Positions 49,888-57,221 of a stretch of DNA of 64,000 nucleotides are shown piece by piece. The position numbers and the translations under genes were made by a program. The stretch comes from an uncultured Tateyamaria sp. (GTDB lineage Bacteria > Pseudomonadota > Alphaproteobacteria > Rhodobacterales > Rhodobacteraceae): assembly GCF_947503465.1 (NCBI RefSeq), contig NZ_CANNDN010000001.1:2191501-2255500 (forward strand), given 5' to 3'. Numbering within the stretch: position 1 is the first letter of the stretch; the number at the start of each line of letters is the position of its first letter. The notes below the pieces were generated by a model that saw nothing but the letters and a program-made list of their open reading frames with translations, was not told the DNA's origin and did not search any database.

Positions 49888-50832
49888 TCAAAGACTTTCC
49901 AGAATGCGGATTAGGGCCGCGCGATCGGGCGGCGGCATGTCCAAATAGGGCCAGATCAGTTGAAAGCTTTTCTCCGGCTGCCCAACCAGGCAATGGGTCA
50001 CGTGTTTTGGCGTATGGCAGGAAATGCAGCCGGTTTCGTAGAACACCTGCTTGCCCAGCAATACGTCGGGATCGTCAATGTCACGCCGTGCGGGCACGCC
50101 CAAGATTGAGGAATAGAACGACACGAGTTGAAGTCCCAGATCCGCAAGCTCAACACCATCATGATCTGCCGTATTTCCGTTTGAGGCCGCACGGCATGCG
50201 ACCTGAGCCAGCGTGCAATCGCCACACCCTGCCGGGTGCAACGATGTAAGAATGCCGTTATCCCCTGCAAACGCGCCTGCCGACTGTTCCCACACCGATG
50301 GCTTGCCAGCCTGCAGACCAAAGCGCCCCAGCATCGGAACCCCATACTCGGCTGACATAACAATTTGGGGGCGCCCGGATATACCATCGCCACCCGCATC
50401 ATCGGGTTCGGCAAGCGCCAAGACGTCCGCGACCGGGATGGCGTCCAACAGCCCAAGACCGATCATTTGCGGCGCGACACGGGCGCTGAGCATGGCGTCC
50501 GGATGCAACGGTCCATAGCCAAGATGCGTCACGGCATAGTCCTGTGTACGCAGCGATGCGGTCTTGCCCCCCAACAGGTCGATCACCTGTTCTTGTACGT
50601 GACCTTCAGCTTGGCTTCGGCATGTATACCTGCGACCGAGAGACCCTGTATTTGCCCACTGTAGTTGGGATCAGGACCTGTTGCGATGAAATCTTCGATC
50701 TCTGGCGGTGTCGGCCCGCCAGGTATCGACACGCGCACCAGCATGGATGTCGGCAAGCTGAACTTCGGCACGTGCGAGGCAAGGCACAATCGCGATCACG
50801 AAAAGCGGCGGAAAGGTTGCGATACCCGCCAT
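49888..50832 (-). pseudogene. Degraded di-heme oxidoreductase (COG3488-type) pseudogene
   Basis: Intact members are ~480-residue periplasmic proteins with two CxxCH haem sites, coded beside imelysin genes. Here a signal peptide starts at 50832 (MAGIATFPPLFVIAIVP) and its frame stops soon. A second frame (50789-50583) carries MLVRVSIPGG, TGPDPNYSGQIQG and KVTYK. The first frame then resumes at about 50586 with the C-terminal part, LRTQDYAVTHLGYGPLHPDA and haem site C-I-S-C-H. The region with the first haem site, roughly 100 or more residues, is missing. Two frame breaks plus a deletion make it non-functional. Confidence 0.8.
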
Positions 50833-50905
50833 AACTTATAAATATACTCAGGAATTTAAGTTGGCGAGGCGATTCCCGCCCTGCTCCCGCCGGAGACCCT
50901 GCGAC

Positions 50906-51337
50906 ATGGCGCCCTTACGAATGGAAATGGCGGCAGACCAGCGCCGCGCACGGCCGTTGCCACGCGTCTCACCCCAGGGTCTGGCCTTTCTCGACTGTCT
51001 ACGTGTCACGTCCATGGCCTGCCGCGCCAAGCCCCGCGCGGACCTGTTCGAGGCCTGTGCGCTGTTGCATGCCACCCGGTCCGCCAGCGTCTCTGCTCAT
51101 GCCGAGGCGCTAATGCGCTGTCTGAACCAGGCTTTGCGTAAGCACCCGCGCCTGCACGCGCCCGGCACGGACGAAATGACCTTTGATGAAAAGTGGTTGG
51201 TGCAGTTGGGCCAAGCCAATGTGCGGGACGATGACGCAAGCATGGCGTTCCTTTTGCAATCCCGTATCGTGCCTGAACATCAGCGGCTGATCAAATTCCT
51301 GATTGGGCGTATTTCAGAGTCATTCGCACTAGTTTAG
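50906..51337 (+). CDS. Hypothetical protein, distant paralogue of the 53193-53672 gene
   Basis: A 143-residue protein starting MAPLRMEMAADQRRARPLP (ATG at 50906, GGAGACC upstream; an in-frame start at 50861 is possible). Its C-terminal half, RKHPRLHAPGTDEMTFDEKW and DDASMAFLLQSRIVPEHQRL, matches in spacing the C-terminal half of the gene at 53193-53672 (SDEYIFLHLV ... NDAALIATLLSGPAHAEHIA). Both fit a roseobacter-type helical family of unknown function. It lies just ahead of dps, and its stop codon sits inside the Irr-type box. Confidence 0.65.
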   Translation: MAPLRMEMAADQRRARPLPRVSPQGLAFLDCLRVTSMACRAKPRADLFEACALLHATRSASVSAHAEALMRCLNQALRKHPRLHAPGTDEMTFDEKWLVQLGQANVRDDDASMAFLLQSRIVPEHQRLIKFLIGRISESFALV

Positions 51338-51349
51338 AATAATTCTAAA
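51333..51349. promoter_or_regulatory. Perfect Irr-type iron-control box upstream of dps
   Basis: TTTAGAA-taa-TTCTAAA is an exact match to the alphaproteobacterial ICE/Irr box (TTTAGAA-N3-TTCTAAA). It lies 92 bp before the dps ATG, in promoter position. Irr, stable under iron shortage, represses iron-storage genes at such sites, so Dps is predicted to be made when iron is plentiful. Confidence 0.82.
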
Positions 51350-51441
51350 AACTTCTTGCTTATCCGGGAAGGCTGTCTACCTTCTATGGGGCCAGCCAGC
51401 AAAACCCACCAGCCAGCCGCAACATCAGACGGAGCTATGAC

Positions 51442-51912
51442 ATGACCCAAACAGCCGAAGCGCTGTCGACCGACGCGCGCAGCGTGATCGTAGAAGCGCT
51501 CAATCAATCGGTCGCCGAGACCGCTGTGGCCACAATGCTGGCGCAGAACTTTCACTGGAACGTCAAGGGCATGGCCTTTGGCCCCCTACACGAGTTGTTC
51601 CAGACGATCTACGAAGATCACTTTACCGCCCAGGACGATCTGGCCGAACGCATCAGGGCCCTTGATGCGCATGCCGAAGGAACACTTGCTGGCATGGTAG
51701 GCCGATCAAAGGTCAAGGAACATGACGGGCATGCAACCGATCGAGAGATGATCTCGGCCATGCTCGCAGCGCAGGAAACACTGGCTGCTACTCTGGCTGG
51801 CACCGGTGCATTGGCTGCGGAGCATGGCGATACCTTGACCGAGGATTTGTGTATCGCGCGCGGACAGGAACATGAAAAGTTCGCGTGGTTTCTGCGGGCA
51901 CACCTGGGCTGA
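51442..51912 (+). CDS. dps: Dps-family DNA-protecting ferritin-like protein
   Basis: A 156-residue four-helix-bundle protein that oxidises and stores iron, forms 12-mers and limits hydroxyl-radical damage. The intersubunit ferroxidase ligands fall at the usual spacing: H38 (QNFHWNVKG), H50 (GPLHELF), D65 and E69 (AQDDLAERIRAL). The Lys-rich DNA-binding tail of E. coli Dps is absent. An upstream Irr-type box predicts iron control. It converges on the DUF1289 gene. Confidence 0.92.
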   Translation: MTQTAEALSTDARSVIVEALNQSVAETAVATMLAQNFHWNVKGMAFGPLHELFQTIYEDHFTAQDDLAERIRALDAHAEGTLAGMVGRSKVKEHDGHATDREMISAMLAAQETLAATLAGTGALAAEHGDTLTEDLCIARGQEHEKFAWFLRAHLG

Positions 51913-51931
51913 TCCCCAAAGGGTCAGGAAG

Positions 51932-52189
51932 TCATGCCGCGTCGCGCACCGCGTCGACCGGCTTGACCTTCTTCTTCAGGCATTTGCGCAAATATTTGGG
52001 CGCCCAGTGCTTGTACTTGCCCATCTGTGATTGCTGGCCCACCAGCATTTTGACAAATGCCTCGCGGTGTTTGTTTTTCTTGAGCTGCTTGAAAAGCGAC
52101 TTCTGCGCTTTGGTCATCGAACAGCCGATGCAATGACCTTGGCGTTTGAATTTGCAGACATCGATGCAAGGGCTGGGGGTCTTGGACAT
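51932..52189 (-). CDS. DUF1289 cysteine-motif small protein
   Basis: An 85-residue basic protein. The motif SPCIDVCKFKRQGHCIGCSM, with four Cys in C-x3-C-x7-C-x2-C arrangement, defines DUF1289 and suggests a metal or Fe-S site. The Lys-rich C-terminal half may bind nucleic acid. GAGG precedes the ATG at 52189. Function unknown. It lies downstream of the imelysin gene with a 164-bp gap carrying a strong inverted repeat. Confidence 0.82.
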   Translation of the reverse strand: MSKTPSPCIDVCKFKRQGHCIGCSMTKAQKSLFKQLKKNKHREAFVKMLVGQQSQMGKYKHWAPKYLRKCLKKKVKPVDAVRDAA

Positions 52190-52243
52190 GGATTACCTCG
52201 CTGGTGCACACTGAAGCTGGGTGGTTTATCGCGGTTTTGCAAT

Positions 52244-52277
52244 GCGCGCACCGGAAACGCGGAAAACCGGTGCGCGC
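52244..52277. repeat. 11-bp perfect inverted repeat between imelysin and DUF1289 genes
   Basis: GCGCGCACCGG (52244-52254) and CCGGTGCGCGC (52267-52277) are perfect complements around a 12-nt loop. On the minus strand the hairpin follows the imelysin stop by 77 bp and is trailed by ATTGCAAAACC, so it may act as a weak terminator. Nothing else is evident in the gap 52190-52353. Confidence 0.55.
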
Positions 52278-52353
52278 GGCGGCTGCCACGCGGGGCAACA
52301 ACGGCACGACATGCGTGTTGGGGTACAACACCGCACCCGCGCGTGGGAAAGGG

Positions 52354-53160
52354 CTACTGGAACACGGCGTTCGGATCATCGAGGCTGTCCGACCCTTCGA
52401 AAGTGATGCCCTCAACCCCCAACACCGCGACGGCCCTTTCGATGGATCGGGTTTGAGCCACAAACGCATCAACGGCTCCCATGATCAACGCTTTGCCTGC
52501 GGCATTCCCGCGTTCCAGCATCATATCGTAGGCGAAACCGGCTTCGGCGGTCGTCTTCATTTCGGACATTTCACGCATTGTGGCATCCAGTTTGGCACGC
52601 AGTTCGGCTTCAACATCTGCATCAGCGCGCGCCACCAGCCACGACAGGTTCTCGCCGCTTACAATTGTTCCGTCGATGCATGTGTAGCTGCCCAGATACA
52701 CATTGCGGATGCCAAGGGCGTCATAGAAATGGCTGTTGTGTGTATTGTCCGAGAAGCAATCGTGCTCTTCCTCCGGATCGTTCAGCAACACGCCCAATCG
52801 CATCCGTTCGCCCGCCTGTTCACCACAACTGAGCGAGCCCATGTCCGTGAGGATCGCGCTGAGGCCTGCAGTTTCGTCGGCGGTCAGTTGCGTGCGCGTG
52901 TCCCCACCGTCTTGCGTTTGTGACACCATCCATTCCTGATCGGACACCATTAGGGCCGTTGCTGCCGCGAGATATTCGGCAGAAGGGGCCTCGGTATGGG
53001 CAGTCACCGCATCTATAAGTTTCTGCGCTGTGGTCAAGCTGTCTGTGTACTTGGCCAGCGCGATGTCGGCGTAATTGTCCAGAATGGCTGTCTTGTCCGC
53101 AAGCGCAGGCAAACCGGTCAATAGCGCGGCACCAAGCGCCGTCGTGATCGTCAGTTTCAT
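52354..53160 (-). CDS. Imelysin-family protein with large in-frame internal deletion
   Basis: Full-length imelysin/IrpA periplasmic proteins have ~420 residues and a GxHxxE metal motif. This product has 268. Residues 1-60 match the family N-terminus (signal, then ILDNYADIALAKYTDSLTTA). From AEYLAAATALMVSDQEWMV on it matches the C-terminal half (GERMRLGVLLNDPEEEHDCF, SDNTHNSHFYDALGIRNVYL). About 150 residues, including GxHxxE, are gone, with the join near 52965-52990. The frame is intact and GAAGGGAAG precedes the ATG at 53160, so a truncated protein could be made, but metal binding is doubtful. Confidence 0.82.
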   Translation of the reverse strand: MKLTITTALGAALLTGLPALADKTAILDNYADIALAKYTDSLTTAQKLIDAVTAHTEAPSAEYLAAATALMVSDQEWMVSQTQDGGDTRTQLTADETAGLSAILTDMGSLSCGEQAGERMRLGVLLNDPEEEHDCFSDNTHNSHFYDALGIRNVYLGSYTCIDGTIVSGENLSWLVARADADVEAELRAKLDATMREMSEMKTTAEAGFAYDMMLERGNAAGKALIMGAVDAFVAQTRSIERAVAVLGVEGITFEGSDSLDDPNAVFQ

Positions 53161-53192
53161 GGGTGGCTTCCCTTCTGGTTTTGGCCGACAGA

Positions 53193-53672
53193 TCAATGCA
53201 GGCGCACCAGTTCTGCCGTTGCAACTGGCGAAATCGAATTGGATTTGCAGTGTGCATGCCGCAATGCGCTGCCGACTTCGCCGGCCATCAGCGCAATGTG
53301 TTCGGCATGTGCAGGACCCGATAGCAAGGTTGCGATCAACGCTGCATCATTGAGGTACCCATCAGAGGCGGTGCGCACCAGGTGCAGGAAAATGTATTCG
53401 TCAGACCCCACACAATTGCACGTCACCTGATGACGGACCAGAGGACGAGACGCGGTGGTGATCACCCGCTCGACCAACCGCTCAAAGTCGTGCCAAGCGC
53501 GTTCGGCATCACCGTATGGAACGGCGTTTGCATAGTCGGTCCAGGCCGCGCGTCGCCCGGTTGGACCTTCGCACCACAGTCGCAGGTTCAACACTAGGTT
53601 GATTTCCCACGCGTCCATCTGATCGAGAACCGCGATCACAACGCCACCACGGGCATGATGTCGTGCACTCAT
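53193..53672 (-). CDS. Hypothetical protein in the hemP operon
   Basis: A 159-residue cytoplasmic protein. RPLVRHQVTCNCVGSDEYIF, LHLVRTASDGYLNDAALIAT and GEVGSALRHAHC resemble a group of uncharacterised roseobacter proteins, and the layout matches the gene at 50906-51337. CNC near residue 95 is the only notable Cys pair. Its ATG overlaps the hemP stop (ATGA), so the two are co-translated, which suggests a role in haem or iron use. Confidence 0.7.
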   Translation of the reverse strand: MSARHHARGGVVIAVLDQMDAWEINLVLNLRLWCEGPTGRRAAWTDYANAVPYGDAERAWHDFERLVERVITTASRPLVRHQVTCNCVGSDEYIFLHLVRTASDGYLNDAALIATLLSGPAHAEHIALMAGEVGSALRHAHCKSNSISPVATAELVRLH

Positions 53673-53842
53673 TTGGTGAGGATCAGCTTGCCCGCGCGCG
53701 TGATGCGCAGGTAGTAAACCTGTCCGTCCAGAACGATTGATGCCTGAACGCCATCCTTGATCAAATCGCGCGCATCATAGGTGTCCAGTTGTTGTGGGTC
53801 GGGGGCGGCCGTCGTGTTGGGAACTTGTGTCATCGCATTCAT
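53669..53842 (-). CDS. hemP: Hemin uptake protein HemP
   Basis: A 57-residue protein with the HemP core YDARDLIKDGVQASIVLDG followed by QVYYLRITRAGKLILTK. In other alpha- and betaproteobacteria HemP/HmuP supports expression or function of haem uptake. It overlaps the preceding 45-codon gene (ATGA-type) and the following hypothetical gene, making a three-gene unit. No haem receptor or ABC genes lie in the window. Confidence 0.85.
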   Translation of the reverse strand: MNAMTQVPNTTAAPDPQQLDTYDARDLIKDGVQASIVLDGQVYYLRITRAGKLILTK

Positions 53843-53976
53843 GCCGCACGCTCCAGGTAGTCAAGAACGGGCTCCAGTCCAAATTCGGACACGAACCGGG
53901 TGTCCCATGCGCCAGATAATAATTCCTGTCTGCGTGTTCTGGGCAGCGCGCTGCGTCCGTTTTTTCGTCTCACCAT
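53839..53976 (-). CDS. Small basic protein upstream of hemP (45 residues)
   Basis: An ATG at 53976 with GGAGGTG 5 nt upstream opens a 45-codon frame whose TGA overlaps the hemP start. The product begins MVRRKNGRSALPRTRRQELL and ends VLDYLERAA: a basic, Arg-rich N-terminus and a helical acidic end. The strong ribosome-binding site and coupling to hemP favour a real gene; I do not recognise it. It may be a small regulator or a leader that couples hemP translation. Confidence 0.6.
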   Translation of the reverse strand: MVRRKNGRSALPRTRRQELLSGAWDTRFVSEFGLEPVLDYLERAA

Positions 53977-54097
53977 GTTTCACCTCCAGTCGGGTCACCG
54001 GTGTCCGGGCTGCCCAAGGCTGGGTGGCTGAGACTCATGTAAATATCCTGATTGTTTTTGTCGGAAAAGTCAATCCTGAGCATTATTATAGGAAAAC

Positions 54098-54122
54098 AAA
54101 AAAAGCGCGGTAAACACCGCGC
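54098..54122 (-). terminator. Rho-independent terminator after fbpA
   Basis: GCGCGGT (54105-54111) pairs with ACCGCGC (54116-54122) around AAAC. On the minus strand the stem runs straight into seven T residues (positions 54104-54098). It lies 27 bp after the fbpA stop. Confidence 0.85.
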
Positions 54123-54148
54123 CTTTCAAGATTTCAGCAAAGGTTTGC

Positions 54149-55168
54149 TTATTCCCAGCCGACCTCATTAAAGATCTTCTGTGCAGTGGGTACATTCTTG
54201 GCCACTTCGCTCAGGTCAACAGCGTCGGGGCGAAACAATCCAAGCTCAGCAACCGATGGGCTGAGGCCAACGCCAGGCACCGCTGGGTATTCGTCATTGC
54301 CAGCAGAGAAATATTGCTGCGCCTGATCGCTCGCCAGATATTCCATGAACAAGATTGCGTTTTCACGATTCGGCGCATTGGCCGCAACGCCACCGCCCGA
54401 CAGGTTCATATGTGCGCCTTCGGCATTTTGCGCTGGGAAGACCCAGCCGATATTGGCGCGGGCATCGGCGGGCAAGCCGTCCACCTCTTTACGGATGGCA
54501 CGTGCAAAGTAGTAAGTGTTCGAAATTGAGATGTCGCATTCACCCGAAACCAGTCCACGCAACTGATCTGTGTCACCGCCTTGCGGTGCACGGGCAAAGT
54601 TGTTGACGACGCCCTGCGCCCAGTCCCGCGCCGCTGCTTCACCGTGGTTCTGGATGACGGCAGACAGCAATGTCTGCGAATACACATTGGACGATGACCG
54701 ATGGCACACCTGACCCTCGTAAGCCGGGTCGGCAAGATCTACATAGGTGGTCGGCGGGTTTGCGACGTCTGTCTTGTCGTAAAAAATGATGCGCGCGCGT
54801 TGGCTGAAACCGAACCACTGGTTGTCGACATCCTGCAAGTTGGCCGGAATACGCGCCTCCAAGGTGGCGCTCTCGATAGACTGCAAGACGCCCGCTTCTT
54901 TCGCACGTTCAAGCCGCGACGTATCGACCGTCAACAGAACATCCGCCGGCGAATTTGCGCCTTCGGCTTGCATCCGCGTGATCAGCTCATCCGCCTTGCC
55001 CTCAATCCGGTTGACCGTGATGCCAGTGGCATCAGTGAAATCCGAATAAAGGCGTTCATCGGTGTCGTAGTGCCGCGAGGAATACAGATTCAACTCGCCT
55101 TCGGCAGCGGCGCTGGTTGCAGTGATGGCAATCGCGGCCAGGGCCACGAAGGACGGTTTTGCAGACAT
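54149..55168 (-). CDS. fbpA: Ferric iron ABC transporter substrate-binding protein (FbpA/FutA type)
   Basis: A 339-residue periplasmic Fe3+-binding protein, signal at about 1-22. It begins EGELNLYSSRHYDTDERLY, giving the H33/Y34 ligand region, and carries the Tyr pair Y219-Y220 (ISISNTYYFARAI) that holds iron in this family. AGGAG precedes the ATG at 55168. No permease or ATPase follows: a strong terminator comes directly after. It probably works with an fbpBC encoded elsewhere or is over-expressed alone. Two copies of a short element upstream may give iron control. Confidence 0.9.
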   Translation of the reverse strand: MSAKPSFVALAAIAITATSAAAEGELNLYSSRHYDTDERLYSDFTDATGITVNRIEGKADELITRMQAEGANSPADVLLTVDTSRLERAKEAGVLQSIESATLEARIPANLQDVDNQWFGFSQRARIIFYDKTDVANPPTTYVDLADPAYEGQVCHRSSSNVYSQTLLSAVIQNHGEAAARDWAQGVVNNFARAPQGGDTDQLRGLVSGECDISISNTYYFARAIRKEVDGLPADARANIGWVFPAQNAEGAHMNLSGGGVAANAPNRENAILFMEYLASDQAQQYFSAGNDEYPAVPGVGLSPSVAELGLFRPDAVDLSEVAKNVPTAQKIFNEVGWE

Positions 55169-55199
55169 GGAACGGCTCCTGTTTCCCAAAGTCAATTCT

Positions 55200-55212
55200 T
55201 ACTGAAACAGTC
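55200..55212. promoter_or_regulatory. GACTGAAATAGTC-like element, copy 1 before fbpA
   Basis: TACTGAAACAGTC, containing the perfect inverted repeat ACTG-aaa-CAGT, lies 32 bp before the fbpA start. It differs at two of 13 bases from the element at 38937-38949. Candidate operator for an iron or Fe-S responsive regulator. Confidence 0.5.
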
Positions 55213-55247
55213 AATTACAGGAGTCGCGGAACAAAGCAACCCTTTCC

Positions 55248-55260
55248 GAGTGAAATAGTC
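55248..55260. promoter_or_regulatory. GACTGAAATAGTC-like element, copy 2 before fbpA
   Basis: GAGTGAAATAGTC is identical to the 38937-38949 element except for one base. It lies about 80 bp before the fbpA start and 48 bp (between four and five DNA turns) from copy 1. Confidence 0.5.
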
Positions 55261-55311
55261 AGGAATGGGCAAAATTTCCCGACCTTTTTTATAGTGTTTG
55301 TATGAGAGCGC

Positions 55312-56340
55312 TCAGAAAGTGATGTTGACCTTGACCGCCTGCGACCTGTCGCTTGCCAGTTCGAATGCCTTTTGGGCATCATCAACCGGCAGCGCGTGCG
55401 TGATCAGCGGCGTCACATCCAGACGCCCTGTCCGCATCATATCGACAGCCGTGAAAAATTCGGCATGAAAGCGGAACGATCCCTTCAACTGAAGCTCCTT
55501 TGCAGTCATGGACTGCATCGGCAGGGTCATGTCACCGCCCAGACCCAGTTGAACGACAGTGGCCCGCGGCCGCATCGCGGGCACTGCGGACGCCAACGCC
55601 GAAGCAACACCCGAGCACTCAAAGAGCACATCAAAATACCCTTTGTCCGCTTCGAAAGCCGTCAGCCCCTGAGGGTCCGAGGCGACATTCACGATGTGAT
55701 CGGCCCCGATGTCGCGCGCCTTGCCAAGGGTGAAATCGGAAATGTCCGTCGCCGCGATATCGACGGCACCAGCAGCCCGGGCCACCAGAACGGCCAGCAA
55801 TCCGATCGGGCCACACCCGGTCACCAGGACCCGTTTGCCCATCAGGTCGCCGGCGTGTTTTGCCGCGTGCAGGACCACGGCCAATGGTTCGGCCATGGCT
55901 GCCTCACCAGCCGTCAGCTGCCCCGCATCCGCACATTGCGCCGCTTCCGCGACTATGTATTCACGGAATGCGCCCTGAATATGCGGAAATGGCATGGCAG
56001 AACCATAGAACCGCATGTTCAGGCAATGGTTCTGCATACCCGCCGCACAATAGGTGCACACGCCACAAGGACGTGACGGTGACACAGCGACCATTGTCCC
56101 ACGCTCAACACCGGTGACGTCTGCACCCAAGGCTTCGATCTGACCTGCTACCTCGTGCCCGAGTATCATCGGCTCGCGCAGGCGGATCGCCCCGAAACCA
56201 CCGTGGTTATAGTAATGAAGGTCTGAGCCGCAGATGCCGCCGGCCGCCATTTTGACAAGAACCTGGCCGGGGCCAGGGGTGGGAATGTCGCGTGTTTCAA
56301 CGCGCAAGTCCTTGGCCCCGTGGGCAACGATGACTTTCAT
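55312..56340 (-). CDS. idnD: L-idonate 5-dehydrogenase-like zinc alcohol dehydrogenase
   Basis: A 342-residue medium-chain dehydrogenase probably oxidising L-idonate to 5-keto-D-gluconate. Catalytic zinc region: GGICGSDLHYYNHGG near residue 37 and GHEVAGQIEALG near 62. The structural zinc has four Cys in CGVCTYCAAGMQNHC near 93. The Rossmann motif is VTGCGPIGLLAVL near 170. I use the ATG at 56340 (GAAAGG upstream). It diverges from idnO, with tandem LacI-type operators in between, so both arms are probably induced together. Sorbitol or xylitol dehydrogenase activity is possible, but the neighbours favour idonate. Confidence 0.87.
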   Translation of the reverse strand: MKVIVAHGAKDLRVETRDIPTPGPGQVLVKMAAGGICGSDLHYYNHGGFGAIRLREPMILGHEVAGQIEALGADVTGVERGTMVAVSPSRPCGVCTYCAAGMQNHCLNMRFYGSAMPFPHIQGAFREYIVAEAAQCADAGQLTAGEAAMAEPLAVVLHAAKHAGDLMGKRVLVTGCGPIGLLAVLVARAAGAVDIAATDISDFTLGKARDIGADHIVNVASDPQGLTAFEADKGYFDVLFECSGVASALASAVPAMRPRATVVQLGLGGDMTLPMQSMTAKELQLKGSFRFHAEFFTAVDMMRTGRLDVTPLITHALPVDDAQKAFELASDRSQAVKVNITF

Positions 56341-56385
56341 GGACAGCCTTTCATGATACGTGATCCAAGCATGGCAATTCTTGCG

Positions 56386-56425
56386 TTGACACACAATGTT
56401 ATCGGTATCATGTTATCGGTACCAA
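56386..56425. promoter_or_regulatory. Tandem GntR/IdnR-like operators in the idnD-idnO gap
   Basis: ATGTTATCGGTATCAT (56396-56411) is a near-palindrome close to the E. coli GntR/IdnR site ATGTTACCGATAACA. A second copy, ATGTTATCGGTACCAA, follows at 56410-56425, 14 bp on. A -35-like TTGACA at 56386-56391 faces idnO, so both operators lie over or just after the promoter. The LacI-family protein at 58938-59942 is the natural ligand-responsive partner. Confidence 0.7.
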
Positions 56426-56465
56426 CAACCGAACGTCAATCCTGCGTGTCAATCCGGAGTACCGA

Positions 56466-57221
56466 ATGTCCAATCTATTTTCCCTGTCGGGCCGTCGGGC
56501 TCTGATCACCGGATCATCTCAAGGTATCGGGTTCGCGCTTGCCAAGGGCCTGGCCGCAGCTGGCGCGGACATCGTGCTGAATGGCCGTGACACGGGCAAA
56601 CTGGACAAAGCCGCCGCGGCTTTGGGCGGCGCGACGCAACAATTGGCTTTCGACGCCACCGATCACGATGGCGTGCGCGCCGCCATTGACGGATTCGAAG
56701 CAAACACAGGCCCGATTGATATCCTGATCAACAATGCCGGAATGCAGCATCGCACCGAACTCGAAAACTTTCCCGCGGACGCGTTTGAACGCTTGTTGCA
56801 GACCAATATTGCCAGTGTGTTTCACGTTGGCCAGGCCGTGGCGCGCCACATGATCGCGCGGGGTGCCGGCAAGATCATCAATATTGCCAGTGTGCAGACC
56901 GCCCTCGCCCGTCCGGGCATCGCGCCTTACACGGCGACCAAGGGGGCTGTGGCGAACCTGACCAAGGGGATGGCGACTGACTGGGCCAAGCACGGGCTGC
57001 AATGCAACGCCATCGCGCCCGGCTATTTCGACACACCGCTGAATGCCGCACTTGTGGCGGACCCGGACTTTTCTGCCTGGCTGGAAAAAAGGACACCCGC
57101 CGGCCGCTGGGGCCAGGTTGAAGAACTTGTGGGGGCGGCAGTATTCCTGTCGTCACCTGCCTCAAGCTTTGTAAACGGGCACACGCTGTTTGTAGACGGC
57201 GGCATAACGGCGTCTTTGTGA
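56466..57221 (+). CDS. idnO: Gluconate 5-dehydrogenase-like SDR
   Basis: A 251-residue short-chain reductase, probably converting 5-keto-D-gluconate to D-gluconate with NAD(P)H. Cofactor motif ITGSSQGIGFALAKGLAAAG is near residue 17, NNAGMQHRTEL near 90, catalytic Ser in INIASVQTALARPGI near 140 and Y-x-x-x-K in APYTATKGA near 157. GGAG precedes the ATG. It forms an operon with the kinase, whose start shares one base with its stop. Confidence 0.88.
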   Translation: MSNLFSLSGRRALITGSSQGIGFALAKGLAAAGADIVLNGRDTGKLDKAAAALGGATQQLAFDATDHDGVRAAIDGFEANTGPIDILINNAGMQHRTELENFPADAFERLLQTNIASVFHVGQAVARHMIARGAGKIINIASVQTALARPGIAPYTATKGAVANLTKGMATDWAKHGLQCNAIAPGYFDTPLNAALVADPDFSAWLEKRTPAGRWGQVEELVGAAVFLSSPASSFVNGHTLFVDGGITASL

